Positions 11,167-22,200 of a stretch of 64,000 nucleotides of DNA are shown piece by piece. Origin of the DNA: Cheiracanthium punctorium (Eukaryota; Arthropoda; Arachnida; Araneae; Cheiracanthiidae); assembly GCA_038373885.1 (NCBI GenBank), contig JAWZYV010017505.1, positions 124,001 through 188,000 of the forward strand, read 5' to 3'. Below the pieces are notes generated by a model that did no database searches, was not told where the DNA came from, and worked only from the letters and a program-made list of their open reading frames with translations. Numbering within the stretch: position 1 is the stretch's first letter; every line of letters starts with the position of its first letter. Made by a program: the position numbers and the translations under genes.

Positions 11167-11400
11167 GATCGTCGGTCGAACAGTCGCCAAACAGATACCA
11201 ATGACTTTCATCGTCGGTCGAACAGTCGCCAAACAGATACCAATGCTTTCATCGCCGGTCGAACAGTCGCCAAACAGATACCAATGGCTTTCATCGTCGG
11301 TCGAACTGTCGCCAAACAGATACCAATGACTTTCATCGCCGGTCGAACAGTTGCCAAATAGATACCAATGGCTTTCATCGTCGGTCGACCAATCGCCAAA
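11167..11400 (+). repeat. 42-bp tandem repeat in the subterminal zone
   Basis: About 5-6 units of 42 bp, each with TCGGTCGAACAGTCGCC and ACAGATACCAATG. It is followed to about 11500 by shorter, more diverged units still carrying CGACCA.TCGCCAAA. These arrays produce long shadow frames on both strands that I do not treat as genes. Confidence 0.85.
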
Positions 11401-11519
11401 GAGTTATTATCGACCGTCGATCAGTTGCCAAACGTTTTAATCGACGATCGACCAGTCGCCAAACGATTATTATCGACGGCCGACCAATCGCCAAATGTTA
11501 ACCCAAGCAATTCCAGCCT

Positions 11520-12387
11520 TTATACCCCAGTTTATATTTTATATATATAAATTATTCGCTCTAAAGGTAATTTTATTATCCCAGGTATTTTTTTTTTTCA
11601 ATCTTACAAATAGTACTTTATATATATGCATATAGTGTCACCTTTAATAAAAAGTGGCACTGCCAGAAGGGGAGGGGGCAGTTAAAATATCAGGATATGT
11701 ATTTCTGCCCCCCCCCCTTTCATATTTTCACTTTACTTAGTATGAGCTCTCAGATATTTACATTCACTTAAAAAAAGTATTTGAGTGCAAGGCCAAATTT
11801 CCTATTTTGATTTTGTGTATATATATATATATATATAAATACCCAGTTTAAAACACACTCAAGAAATAAATAAATAAAATATATAAATGTGTGTGTATAT
11901 ACAGTAGTATCCCGACTTAAGCAATTTTCAAATCGCATCAATTCGCCTTTTTTATTTACTAAATAACTTTGGTTTACGATTTCAATAATGTAATTTGCTA
12001 TATTACCTTAAGATTTTGCTAAATTAGAAACAACCTTAAGATTTGCTATTAGTTAAATTATTCTTTGAAAATGCAATATTAATCCCCCCCCCCTCCAAAA
12101 AACAATAAATTATGGCTATACCTGTGTATAATGAAGTAACATCCTCATACTTTAAAACAAACATTAAAAATGTTACTTTTATTAATTACTTGTATTACAT
12201 GTGGGCATAAACACAAAAATGTATAGAAAATGGCATCACTGATATTCATCCACCTTTCTGCATACTGTTACACAGTAGGTTTGAAAACAGCTCCTATATA
12301 AAACTCTTCCTACACTCACATTAATTTTAAGCTGATCAAGTCTAAAAAATAAAAATGTATGTAACTTAAATTAGGTAAAAAAGGTGG
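11520..12387. other. AT-rich spacer with microsatellites
   Basis: It holds (TA)n tracts at 11537-11550 and 11816-11837 and C or G runs near 11700 and 12085. No gene is visible. Confidence 0.5.
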
Positions 12388-12395
12388 AGTCAGTA

Positions 12396-12567
12396 CAGGG
12401 GCGTAGCCAGAAATTTTTCATGGAGGGGGGGGGGGGTTTACGACTACTGCAACTCACATATATGCATACATGTGTGCGATAAGGGAGTGAAGAATATACA
12501 TTTTGTATGGCAAAAAGTTCCTCATGGGGGGGGGGGGGGTTATGACCCTCCCTAGGCTACGCCCCTG
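12396..12567. mobile_element. hAT-type MITE with CAGGGGCGTAGCC ends
   Basis: Ends are CAGGGGCGTAGCCAG and GGCTACGCCCCTG, with long G runs inside. A perfect 8-bp target duplication AGTCAGTA flanks it (12388-12395 and 12568-12575). It belongs to the same family as 49267-49437, and the inner motifs TTTTTCATGG and TATGACCC are shared. Confidence 0.9.
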
Positions 12568-12575
12568 AGTCAGTA

Positions 12576-13829
12576 CCATATGAAAAAATATTTAATTAAA
12601 TAATTATTCTCCAAGTAGAGGGTTCCTTTTTTTTTTTCATGCACTAAGTACTATTTTTATACTCTGAACTGACATATTTGCATTTGACCCAGGTTAACTT
12701 ATACAAAGTTAAGAGTTGATCAGTTACTTCATATTATAAAGTTTTATTGTACTTTTTTTCTTGGAACCTTTAAAATGGCAGCTTCTCCTGCAGTAGGTTT
12801 TCATTTTGTCGAACGAATGCTTATTAAACCTATGAAAATTATATCACCATCGTTACAGCGCCCCCCCCCCTCCAAAATTTTTACACTTAAACTGGTGCCC
12901 CCATTATTAAATGGCCAGTAGTTCAGGCATTTGTAGTGGCTAAAGACTTGATTATAAAGTACCCTCCAATCAAAAATTTATACTTACCATCTTCTTCAAA
13001 AACATTTATCATTAAATTTTTATGAACTGTTGCTAATCACAAAACATGCTTTAAAACCCCATTCATAGTTTTCTCAATAAAAAAGATTAATGACACAGAT
13101 TTTAATGATATTCAAGGAAAAGAATAATAAAAAATAAAAAAGTTTATTAACATTCTTTATTACATACAAAATAAATCAGTATTTCATGAAATAAATAAAT
13201 ATATATGTAAATGTTCTTTTCCCTCTTTCCATCAACTACTTGTTCGTCGTTCTCTGGATTAAAGTTGATAACCAGAAACTGGGAAGAAAAAAAAAAAAAC
13301 AATGTACAATTTAGAATTTATAAAACATTAGAATTTCAGAAATGTCACATTTAAGATAAACAAGAATAAAAATTAAGTACTTTCAGATGGAGTAGGATCT
13401 TAAAAGGTTTCAGTCAAAAGGAGGTATATAATTTCAGTCAAATTGCAAAAACTCCAGCTGGCAATCAGACATAACTTAGTTCCCCCCCCCACACACACAA
13501 AAAAAAACTAGTAATTTTAGAACATTAATCAAGTTACTTGAAATAATCCATTAACACCAAGTGCACACAAGTAGTTCATAAAATAACAAAAATAAATTCT
13601 TTAATTTCTTAACAAAAATAATAAGTATTTAAGGAAGTTAATTTTTTTATAAAAAATTATTTAAAATTAAATGCTCTATCAGTTTTATCTATTTGATAGT
13701 AATGACAACTGATCCACGTTGTGTTTAGTGAAGAAAACTTGGAAAACAAATTTCTTATTAACACGCGAGAAACCTAAGCTTACGTTAAACAAACAGTTTA
13801 ACCTTTGTAAAATAAAATGATATTTGTTA
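12576..13829. other. Unassigned AT-rich sequence
   Basis: It includes poly-C runs near 12860 and 13484 and simple A-rich tracts. No frame or repeat boundary is seen. Confidence 0.45.
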
Positions 13830-15709
13830 CCGTATTTACTCGTGTATAACGCACACTTTTTTTTTCTTTTTTTCCAAAATTGAGGGCAAAAACTCTAGGT
13901 GCGCGTCATATTTGGAATAATTTTTTACTGCTGCATATAATCACATGATATAGGTTTGAATCAAGAAAAGTACTCAAAGAAGAAAATAAAACTGGAAAAA
14001 TCTTACTTAATAGAAGTCATTTTTTGCTACATATATTTTTCTCTCCTAACACTTCTTTCATACAACAGTGCTAGAAACATCACATTAATATAATTAGCAA
14101 TCCTTATTGGTGCTACCGCTGCTCTCGTCACAGTCCTTGTCATCACTGGCACAGTCAATGTCCCCGTATATCATATCTGTTCAGTTCCATTCATCCGATT
14201 GGGAATTCCAGTCACTTTGAAGCTCTTTCTTATCGGCTGAGATGGAATTCCAAGCTTCAAATATCCATTCACATACGATTGCGAGAGAAGCACGCTTCAT
14301 TCTCCCGTTTGGAGTGAATTTGTGATCTGTTGTTGTCATCCACTGATTGTAGGCATGCCGAAATACAACCTTAAATGGTTGGTAGATGACAGCATCTAAG
14401 GACTGCAGCACTTTTGTCATCTCACCAGGTATCATGACTAAATCACTTGAGTGACGAATTTGCACTTTTACTTCACAGGTCCTGTGTCCACGGAAGCTGT
14501 CCAGAATCAGCATCAATGGCCGACGTAAAGCAACGGCCCAACGTTCCCACACAACTTTAATACAGTCTTTCATGAGCTCCTCTGTCATCCACCCCTTTTT
14601 CCTGGACTCTTACAATTATCCCGACTGGAAAAGATTCCTTAGGGATAATTTTTCTTTTAAAAATCACATACAGTGTAGCCGTAATGGACAGCATAATGGT
14701 GCATCATTGCTTGTCTGCTCCTTTCGTGCGCATTTGAATGCTTCTGTCTCCAACAGGATGAACAGTTGTGGCTTCTGGCATGTCAAACCACAATGGAGTC
14801 CGATCGGCATTGCCAATTTGTGACATCTGATATCCCTTTTGTTTTCGCAGCCTTATAATGTATTGGAAGAATTTGGTATGCTGTTCTTCGTATTCTTCCA
14901 GCAGCTGTTGTGACAGCATCATTCTTCTCCTGATAGAGAGACTGTTACAGATCATAAAGCGTTGCACTCAGCCATAGCTCCCCTTGATGTCTTCTCTTGG
15001 AATATTCATTTTCTTAGCTATTTTACAGGTCTCGAACATCAACATTTCCACCGAGACTGAGTATCCTAACACCGCAAATCCATTACATAATTCAAAAGCT
15101 GCTGCTCCACTTGCGGATATTTACATGACTTCCTCCCAAAAGCACGTTTTTTAGATGGTGATTTCTTCAGTTTTTCTTCCATATTTCGGCCAACACCGAA
15201 TTTCTGACTTGAAGCATGGTTACCACTTTCTTTAGCATACTGAACTACTTTCAACTTAAATGCTGCAGTATATAACTAGTTCGCTTTTCCATCTTACTCC
15301 CACGTTGTCAAAAGACTCTCACAAATAATGAAGGAATGGACGATATTTGTGTGACGTCATTTTGCAACCAACACGTGACCCACCAACCGCTGTGATTTGT
15401 TCCATAACCCATAGAGACTGGGTTGGGTTGGTCCACTTTTGAATGGGGGAAGAAAAGCCAGGATCATTCCTCTTTGGGCTAACTGATAAGCATAACGCCC
15501 AGTCCAAAACTGACAAAAGGAGAAAGGAAATGCTGGTTGTTCAGGTATTTGGAGAGCTGGACGAACAATTTTGAATGGTGTGCTTAGGTTACGAATCTAC
15601 AAAGTCTTCTGAATGTCAAATTTATTGTGCGTGCTATATACGAGATAACAAAATTTTGCGATTTTTTATTGTTAAGTATAGGGTGCGCATTATACATGCG
15701 TAAATACGG
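13830..15709 (-). mobile_element. pogo/Tigger-family DNA transposon, defective
   Basis: Terminal inverted repeats of about 27 bp begin CCGTATTTACTCGTGTATAA on the left and, read inward, CCGTATTTACGCATGTATAA on the right. A TA dinucleotide flanks both ends (13828-13829; 15710-15711), as expected for Tc1/mariner/pogo insertion. It is 1,880 bp and carries one transposase pseudogene on the minus strand. Confidence 0.92.
14181..15290 (-). pseudogene. pogo/Tigger-like transposase with CENP-B-type HTH, inactivated
   Basis: Read on the minus strand in pieces. At 15254-15066 a DNA-binding region holds KVVQYAKESGN, KFGV and KKRAFGRK, the CENP-B/Tigger helix-turn-helix arrangement. At 14967-14704 lies QIGNADRTPLWFDMP, where the family normally has D-E-T, so the residue after the first catalytic Asp is changed. 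At 14703-14589 the frame continues through one stop with YVIFKRK, P-K-E and GIIVR.QEKG. At 14588-14181 come LILDSFRGHRT (second catalytic Asp) and SLDAVIYQPFK (third acidic residue). Family members are normally one continuous frame of about 500 residues; this copy has stops and at least one shift and lacks parts of the N-terminal half. It is no longer functional. Confidence 0.88.
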
Positions 15710-16480
15710 TATTTGAACACCATGCATGTTATGATGAATAAAACTTCAACCATCAATAAGCTTGACTTACTTTGAAGAAATGATGTAGGGTGATTAAGTT
15801 ATCAAGTAAAATTTAAGCGCAATGCAAATCGGGGATACTAGATTTATTAATATACATGCATAAGATTTTGCCTATATTTTAATTTCAGTGACTGAATTTT
15901 GGTAGGGCTTAGGATGCCAGGGGCATCCTAATAGGGCTTAGGTAGTGGATAGGAGGCAGGGTTGTTATAATTTTGCCCAGCGCGAGGGAAAAAAATTTTT
16001 TTTTCTTTTTTTCAAATGGGGGCTTTTTATGCCAATCATTTGAATTAAAATGATTAAGGATTTTTTTATCTTAAAAATTTTGCGATTTTTTCTTGTTAAG
16101 TATAGGGTGTGCATTATACATGCGTAAATACGGTATTTGAACACCATGCATGTTATGATGAATAAAACTTCAACCATTAATAAGCTTGACTTACTTTGAA
16201 GAAATGATGTAGGGTGATTAAGTTATCAAGTAAAATTTAAGCGCAATGCAAATCGGGGATACTAGATTTATTAATATACATGCATAAGATTTTGCGTATA
16301 TTTTAATTTCAGTGACTGAATTTTGGTAGGGCTTAGGTAGTGGATAGGAGGCAGGGTTGTTATAATTTTGCCCAGCGCGAGGGAAAAAAATTTTTTTTTT
16401 CTTTTTTTCAAATGGGGGCTTTTTGTGCCAATCATTTGAATTAAAATGATTAAGGATTTTTTTATCTTAAAAAAAAAAAA
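15651..16480 (+). repeat. Tandem duplication (424 bp) spanning the transposon edge
   Basis: 15651-16074 recurs at 16075-16480 with few changes. The unit begins inside the pogo-type element, includes its right TIR, and continues into the flank. Copy 1 has an extra stretch of about 29 bp near 15911-15940 that repeats AGGGCTTAGG. The duplication must postdate the insertion. Confidence 0.9.
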
Positions 16481-17018
16481 AAGTTATAAGTTCTAAATTA
16501 GCACTAGTATAGTACAGTGAAACCCCCTGATTATTCCATAATAAAATCTATTGGCTTTAAAATTTTCTTTTTGTGTTTTCCCAGAACAAAAAGCTCTACA
16601 GCCTACATCTCCTCTGAAGTTCTCTTTTCGTGTGACTCAATGTGTTGCTCCAATGGTAAAATCACTTGTTACTTAGACATAATCTCACGTCAACTACAAG
16701 ATTTGTACATGACTTGATAAACAAAAGCACTTACCTTCTTAATTTTTTCTTTCCATTTTTATCAGAAGAGTGGTGGGGGGAGGGGGCAATCATCTTTCAC
16801 AACATCTACCAAACCATAACAGGCTGAGCTTCACCCATAAAAATAATTAAAACAAAAATTAAGCACCATGGAAAAATAATGAAAGCAAATGCAAAAACAT
16901 ATGTACAAGTGTGAAACTAATTATTATAGAAGACTTCATCTTAACCTGCATAAAAAAAGATTTGGAGATAAGTCAGTTCAGCAAAATTCTGGTTAAAACA
17001 AAAAAGAAAAAAAGAAGG
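16481..17018. other. Unassigned AT-rich sequence
   Basis: Simple A and T runs and a G-rich patch at 16770-16785. No gene or repeat ends are recognised. Confidence 0.4.
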
Positions 17019-17350
17019 AAAATCTGAAACACTTTCAGATTTTAAATACACATTAAAGTGCTATATATTAAAAGCGCATCATATGTTATTTATGGGTCGT
17101 CCCTATTTTTGTTCCTTATTCCATTAAGTTGGAAAATGTATCATTATTCATGATAGTGCCGTATTTTTCTCCCATATTCCATAAAACACATCTTTCGAAT
17201 CGAAATTCGTCTAAAAATCGCCGACTAAAACTGTTTTAAAATTTCCGTCAAGCATATTCCAACTGTACATCACCATTTTAAATACTCTTTGGAATGGGCA
17301 TCATAATCCATGATTGTGCCATGTTTGTCTTTCTTGGGTTGATTTCTACA
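17019..17350 (-). repeat. Fragment related to Helitron family H4
   Basis: It begins with the short hairpin CTGAAACACTTTCAG, then TTTAAATACACATTAAAGTGC, and iterates a unit of about 60 bp with CATAATCCATG and GTGCC.T.TTT. The same order occurs at 42245, 53250, 56437 and 61270, two of them inside complete Helitrons. Confidence 0.55.
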
Positions 17351-18002
17351 TTAACCCCTGAACTCTCGCCAAGGTGACGATAATTAAACATATGCAATTA
17401 TCACAGCCTTTTTTTTTTCTATTTATGTGGTAACCATAATTTTGAATTAAATGGCAATTTGGAACAACATGTAAGTACAGCATTCCATTACTTATTCATT
17501 TATTTTGGGTTGCCAATTAATGTAGTTTTAATAATTGTGTTCAAATTCCTTAACTGGTGCGTTCATCGCTAATTTGTTCACTTGCATTTTCATCTAGTTC
17601 TTTTGGGTGTTTCGCTGCATGGCGATTTGCAGAGGTTGTAATTTCTTCAGAAATACTTCTACTTCCACTCACATTTTTAGTTGACAGCATGGTTAACAGA
17701 GATTAGCTTATAAACATGTGCAGTTCACTGTGTTGCGAGCATTATGTTTTTTTTTTTTTTTTCAGTTAAGCAAGCGGCTTTAGTTACAATTTTTCTCTGA
17801 ACTCTTATAATCAAGAAAATTAAAATGAAGAGAAGTATCAAACAGAATTCACTGTGGGAAGCAAAAGAAAATAGAGGGATTTTTTATTTCAGATAAACTT
17901 GATCATGAAAAGGCAGAAGCTTCGGGAATACAACAAAGACAAAATAGGATGGAGGTGCATAAAAATTTTAAAATGAGCACAAACAAAAATAAAACTGAAA
18001 CT

Positions 18003-18322
18003 AGGCGTAAAAATTTAGGAAAAAGGAAATTTCAACTGTCTTGGTTGTAAGATTTTGATTGGTTAGAATATGAAGATGGAACAGCATTATGCAAGGTTTG
18101 CAACTTATTTCCCAAATTAAGTGACACTACCTCAAGAGTAGTACAAGGCTACTTGTCCAATTTTAAATTGGAAACTTAAAAAAAACATAGTGTTTCTGAT
18201 TGCCATCTTCGTTGTGAGGAAGCAAAAAATTGAAAAGAAAAGCCATGTGACATGCCGATAGCTAAATGCCTAAAAGCTATGAATAAAAAAACATTTGATC
18301 ACTTCCGGGCTATATTCCGTAT
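18003..18322 (+). pseudogene. hAT-like (ZNF862/KIAA1586-type) transposase, N-terminal remnant
   Basis: One plus-strand frame, broken by three stops, reads KFQLSWL.DFDWLEYE, then CKVCNLF, then YLSNFKLET.KKHSVSDCHL.C and finally KTFDHFRAIFR. The order F-x-x-SW, WL-Y, C-x2-C, F-K-x-E-x-x-KKH-x-x-S-x-x-H and an AIFR motif is the BED/TTF-like zinc finger and following segment of hAT-derived proteins such as ZNF862. Similarity stops at 18322. The next recognisable piece of the same protein type starts near 19296. Confidence 0.68.
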
Positions 18323-18549
18323 CCGGTGCTGTTTACATATGGATGATTGATTGTTTACATGTTTCAATTGGTGATTGTTCTGGCGCAGTCGTGGGCGATG
18401 CACAGCGTGAGTGAAGTAACCTGCTGGTGGTAGTTCTGACTGGCAACCATAAAGAAACGAGAATCGTCTTGTCAGTTTGGGAATTTGAAATTGTTTCATG
18501 TTATGGACGGAAAGGAATAAAATATGTTATTGTATGAAAAGAATGTGTG

Positions 18550-19020
18550 TGTGTGTGTTTGTTAGATATAGGGTGTGAATATACAGCTAAAAGAAAGCAT
18601 GTTGGTTTTACATTATCAGCCGGTGTGTGTATTTGTTAGAAATGTAGTGTCAATATAAAACTAAATAAAAGAAAGCATGCTGGTTTTACGTTATTAGCCG
18701 GTGTGTATTAGGGACATTTCTGAGCGGTTAATTAAAAAAAATAAAGGTAAGTGCTTTTTCTTAACGAAACCTTGCAATGTTTAAGCTTTTTAATGTGAAT
18801 TTTAAATTGATATTTGATGTTTTTATGCTTTCGTAAGTGCTATTCTAATCATACTGACTTCTTATGAGGTGTACAACTATGTTGTTCAATCCACTGATGT
18901 TTTTTTGAGTAGAAAAAGGGGCAGTGTTTGCCCAGTTTACATTAGCTGTACAACCAGGTTGCTTAATCCACTGTAGTTTTTTTTAGTTAAAAACGGTCCA
19001 CTGTTTGCTCATTTCAAATT
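18550..19020 (+). repeat. Two local direct duplications between the hAT pieces
   Basis: A block of about 80 bp containing GAAAGCATG.TGGTTTTAC and AGCCGGTGTGT occurs twice (about 18553-18626 and 18627-18712). A second block with TGTACAAC, TT.AATCCACTG and GTTTGC.CA occurs twice (about 18871-18945 and 18948-19015). Confidence 0.7.
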
Positions 19021-19136
19021 GCCTGTTACTGAATTTGCAGACTTTTTTTTGATTAAATATGGATGGTGTGTTTTGTTTTAATGTTTTTGTTAGTAGAATA
19101 TATGTGCATGTTAAAACACTGCTGATCATGCCAGAT

Positions 19137-19196
19137 GGTTGGTGACAGTCGCTGGGGCTTGGCAACCGCCAAGCTCCAGCGACTCTCACTGTGTTT
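19137..19196. repeat. Short perfect-stem hairpin
   Basis: GTCGCTGG.GCTTGGC and its inverse GCCAAGC.CCAGCGAC face each other across a 4-bp loop, giving a GC-rich stem of about 20 bp in an AT-rich setting. No terminator or miRNA role can be claimed from sequence alone. Confidence 0.75.
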
Positions 19197-19295
19197 ACAT
19201 GGGTGTGCACCGTCTTGTATGATTTTACCCATTATTCAATACATCATACTACTTACTAAAGAACAACTGACCATTTAGTGATTTCAAAGAGTTAC

Positions 19296-19675
19296 TGATG
19301 TTGCTATCTAAATTGGACATAACAGACTCTGACAAATACAGTAATGTAAAAAGATGTCAAAAATGTCATCAGAAATGTCAGATGTTTGTCCCAGAAAAAG
19401 CAAAGAATGCAGATGGCAATTCAGCTAAAGGTCTGCTTAAAAAGCTTAAAGATTTTAGACTTTTAATAACCATACACTTTTTGTGTGACTACTTAATGAT
19501 TTTCAAACAACTCTCTCTGTTTTTCCAGAGATCAAACTGTTAGCTTAGTCAAACTAAAGTTCATCTTGAGCAGGCAGTATACAGATTGGAAAATCTTAAA
19601 AGCATTCCTGCAGAACACCTGGGGGTAATTACCCCTCCCAGGATTTTGAAAACGGAAGTGAAAAATAATTCTGCA
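19296..19675 (+). pseudogene. hAT-like transposase, middle remnant
   Basis: The frame from 19298 reads CQKCHQKCQMF and then LLKKLKDFRLLITIHFL and LSLFFQRSN. After one stop it continues ...LEQAVYRLENL...PAEHLGVITPP. The pattern LKDF-(hydrophobic)-x-x-x-HFL...LS..FQ is characteristic of the central part of ZNF862/KIAA1586-like hAT transposases. It is on the same strand and in the expected order after 18003-18322, so both pieces probably derive from one copy. The segment normally between them is missing or replaced. Confidence 0.65.
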
Positions 19676-20100
19676 TAGGAAATTCACAATCGCAAATTAC
19701 AGAGCCGGAGCCCGTCTCATCTGTAGTGGGGGGAGAACAATAATTTTAATCAATGAGGTGAAAGATGCAATGTTGTTATTTTCGGTATTTACATACTTCA
19801 TTAATTATATGATTAATAAAACGTTTATTTCACATTTAATGATTTATTCATTTTATCCGCATATATGAAACGTGTTGTGCAGTCAAAGAGGTCCCCTTTC
19901 CAATGTGCGCCCCCCCGATAGTCACCAATTCTTTGTGGCACTGAGTTTATATAAAAGTATTAAATATCATTACCCCACCCACACTGCAACTCTAGAACCG
20001 CCCTTGATACTGTCAATCAGGAAGATGTACAGAGCATTATTTCTATAAGTAGTTGAATATGTGTTAATTTTGCCTGTTACTCATTAGGTTATTTTTACAT

Positions 20101-20192
20101 GCCGGGTCAGGCATGTAAGGGGAAAAAAATGCATGCCCGATTTGAATTTTTACATGCCCCGGGCATGTTGGGCAATATAATTTTCGAGCCCT
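20101..20192 (+). other. Possible right end of the hAT element
   Basis: The stretch carries paired CATGCC/GGCATG motifs and ends ATTTTCGAGCCCTG, whose inverse CAGGGCTCGAAAAT is a typical hAT terminal repeat. It lies about 0.5 kb beyond the transposase remnants. No matching left end was found. Confidence 0.35.
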
Positions 20193-20199
20193 GCTGGAG

Positions 20200-21073
20200 A
20201 TGAGACAGGCTCAGCCCAAGTCCGAACCTCACCCAGGCTCTCGCTCTGTAACGCAAGATTGTCTTCGGACTCGGGCTTGCCAGAAATTTTTCCTATATTG
20301 AAGATACAGCTTGTAAACAGATTTTTAAACAGTGATTCATGAGAGGAAAAACATACTTCTAAAAAAAATTAATTTGTACAACAATTTAGTTTGATTTTCA
20401 CAAACAGCAAAATTTATGATATTCTATCAATGAAGTAATTGACTTTTATTTATATATTAGCTGAAATATTTGGCTCGGGCTACGACTTAAAACATATCAT
20501 TAGGACTCAGGTGGGCTAGAATTAAAAGTCTCGGGCTTGGGCTTTAAAAAATGAGCCCGAACTTATCTCTAACACACACACACACACAGCCATGCATAAA
20601 AAATATCTCTTAAAAATTGCACAAATGAATTCAGAGAACCTCAAAATGAGTAAATAAATAAAAATCTCAAAGTCGAATTTTTTAATGATTACAATACTCT
20701 CCTTACATGGAACATGTTCGGAAAGTAAAAATTAAAAACAAGAATGAAATATTTCTACACAAGATAAAGGCAATAATATAAACGTTTAAAAATTGATGTT
20801 TTGGATTAAATTTGGGTACTTATGTATTATCCCGGCAGTCATTCCCGCCAAACTATTTTTCCGTCAAATGAGTTGCCAATCGTATTCAAAACCATTAATA
20901 ATTTCATATGCCCGGCATTTCTCTTGGCAAAAAAAAAAAATCGCTCGCCTTGGCAGACCACCACGATAATACGTAATACCTAAATTTGTTTTAATGCTTT
21001 TAGATCTTTAATTAAACATACAATTTTAAATGCATAATTAGTACGTTATTAGTATTTTAATAATTTAAATATA
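20200..21073. other. Unassigned sequence
   Basis: A CT/AG-rich patch at 20200-20275 is partly the inverse of 19695-19730, including GAGCC.G...GTCTCATCT. A (CA)n run lies near 20573-20587. No gene is seen. Confidence 0.4.
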
Positions 21074-21081
21074 CACTGAAG

Positions 21082-21240
21082 CAAGGCCGTACCCAGGGTG
21101 GGGGGACCAGGGAGTTTGGTCCCCCCCCCTGAAATTAAAAATTTTGTTAACAAAATAATGATGAAGTTTTTTTGTGAAAAATTCGGCCTTTTTCACCATT
21201 TGGTCCCCCCCCCCCAAACTTTTTTCTGGGTATGGCCCCG
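21082..21240. mobile_element. hAT-type MITE with AGGCCGTACCCAG ends
   Basis: Inverted ends are CAAGGCCGTACCCAG and CTGGGTATGGCCCCG. A perfect 8-bp target duplication CACTGAAG lies at 21074-21081 and 21241-21248. The interior is AT-rich with C runs near both ends. Confidence 0.88.
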
Positions 21241-21371
21241 CACTGAAGAATGGGAATAGCCTGTGTCCTGATTGAGCCGTCTGCCCGAACAGCCACTTTG
21301 TAAGGAAATCATTGTGTTTAAGCATTCTCTTCTTTATTTATTGGTAGTTTGGAATCAAAGTAGCACACAAT

Positions 21372-21535
21372 CAGTGGCGTCTTCAAGGGGGGGGGGCGGG
21401 GGGTTATAGACATAACCTTGTGTTAAAGTGCATAATATTTAAGTTAAGAAGTCAAAACATAAGGGCATTTTGTCAAAAAAATTTTGACAAGAGGGGTGTT
21501 GAACCCCCCCCCCCCCCCCCCTGTATACGCCACTG
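21372..21535. mobile_element. hAT-type MITE with CAGTGGCGT ends
   Basis: Ends are CAGTGGCGT and ACGCCACTG, with poly-G and poly-C just inside. A perfect 8-bp target duplication CACACAAT lies at 21364-21371 and 21536-21543. It is only 131 bp from the MITE at 21082-21240 but of a different family. Confidence 0.9.
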
Positions 21536-21543
21536 CACACAAT

Positions 21544-22200
21544 TATGTAAAACTTGTAAAGCTAGTTACAGAATATAGATAGACCACCCTCTTATTTTTT
21601 TAAATGAAAAGAGTGGTTGATGGTGGTGGAAAATAAATAACTTTACTACTAAAACAGTCTTGTTACATGCTAACTAAACCAAAATATAAACAAACATATT
21701 TTATGATTTTAGGATGCATTTTTTTTAGCTGACATCACAAACGCTACCATAACACTAGAAAGAGTTCATTTGTATATTTAAAACTATTACTAAGATCAGC
21801 TTTAATGAAGCATCCTCATCGTACAACTTCGAAAGTAAATTCCTTTACGCTAAAGATACTGTACTGTACTTCCCCCCTCAGAATTTTACGTTATTTGTAA
21901 TGCTCTAATGACGGACGAACATTGTTAAAATAGAAATATTTACCATAACGTTGAATTACTTAAAATGGCGGTACAATGCGTACTCACAGCTTCAACCTCA
22001 CTTCATTATAAAGCTGTACCGATATTTACATTCGATCTAACAAATGATACTTTATAAGTTGTTTCAAAAGGATTATTAAAGCATTCAACAACAAAAAGAT
22101 CAGAAAATAGTAAAAGAAATAACTTACCCTAAATCGAAATCGAAGTAAGTAAACAAACACCGGCCCGCGAATCGCTGGTCTTCCGCCCGTTGCCACTGAA
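21544..22200. other. Unassigned AT-rich sequence
   Basis: No gene or repeat is recognised. Confidence 0.4.

Noticed and set aside
11045..11399. Overlapping frames on both strands in the 42-bp array
   Set aside because: 42 is a multiple of three, so any stop-free unit gives long shadow frames. There is no unique coding sequence on either side.
19700..20005. Another hAT MITE ending in AGAACCGCCCTTG
   Set aside because: The right end looks suitable, but no matching left end or 8-bp duplication was found.
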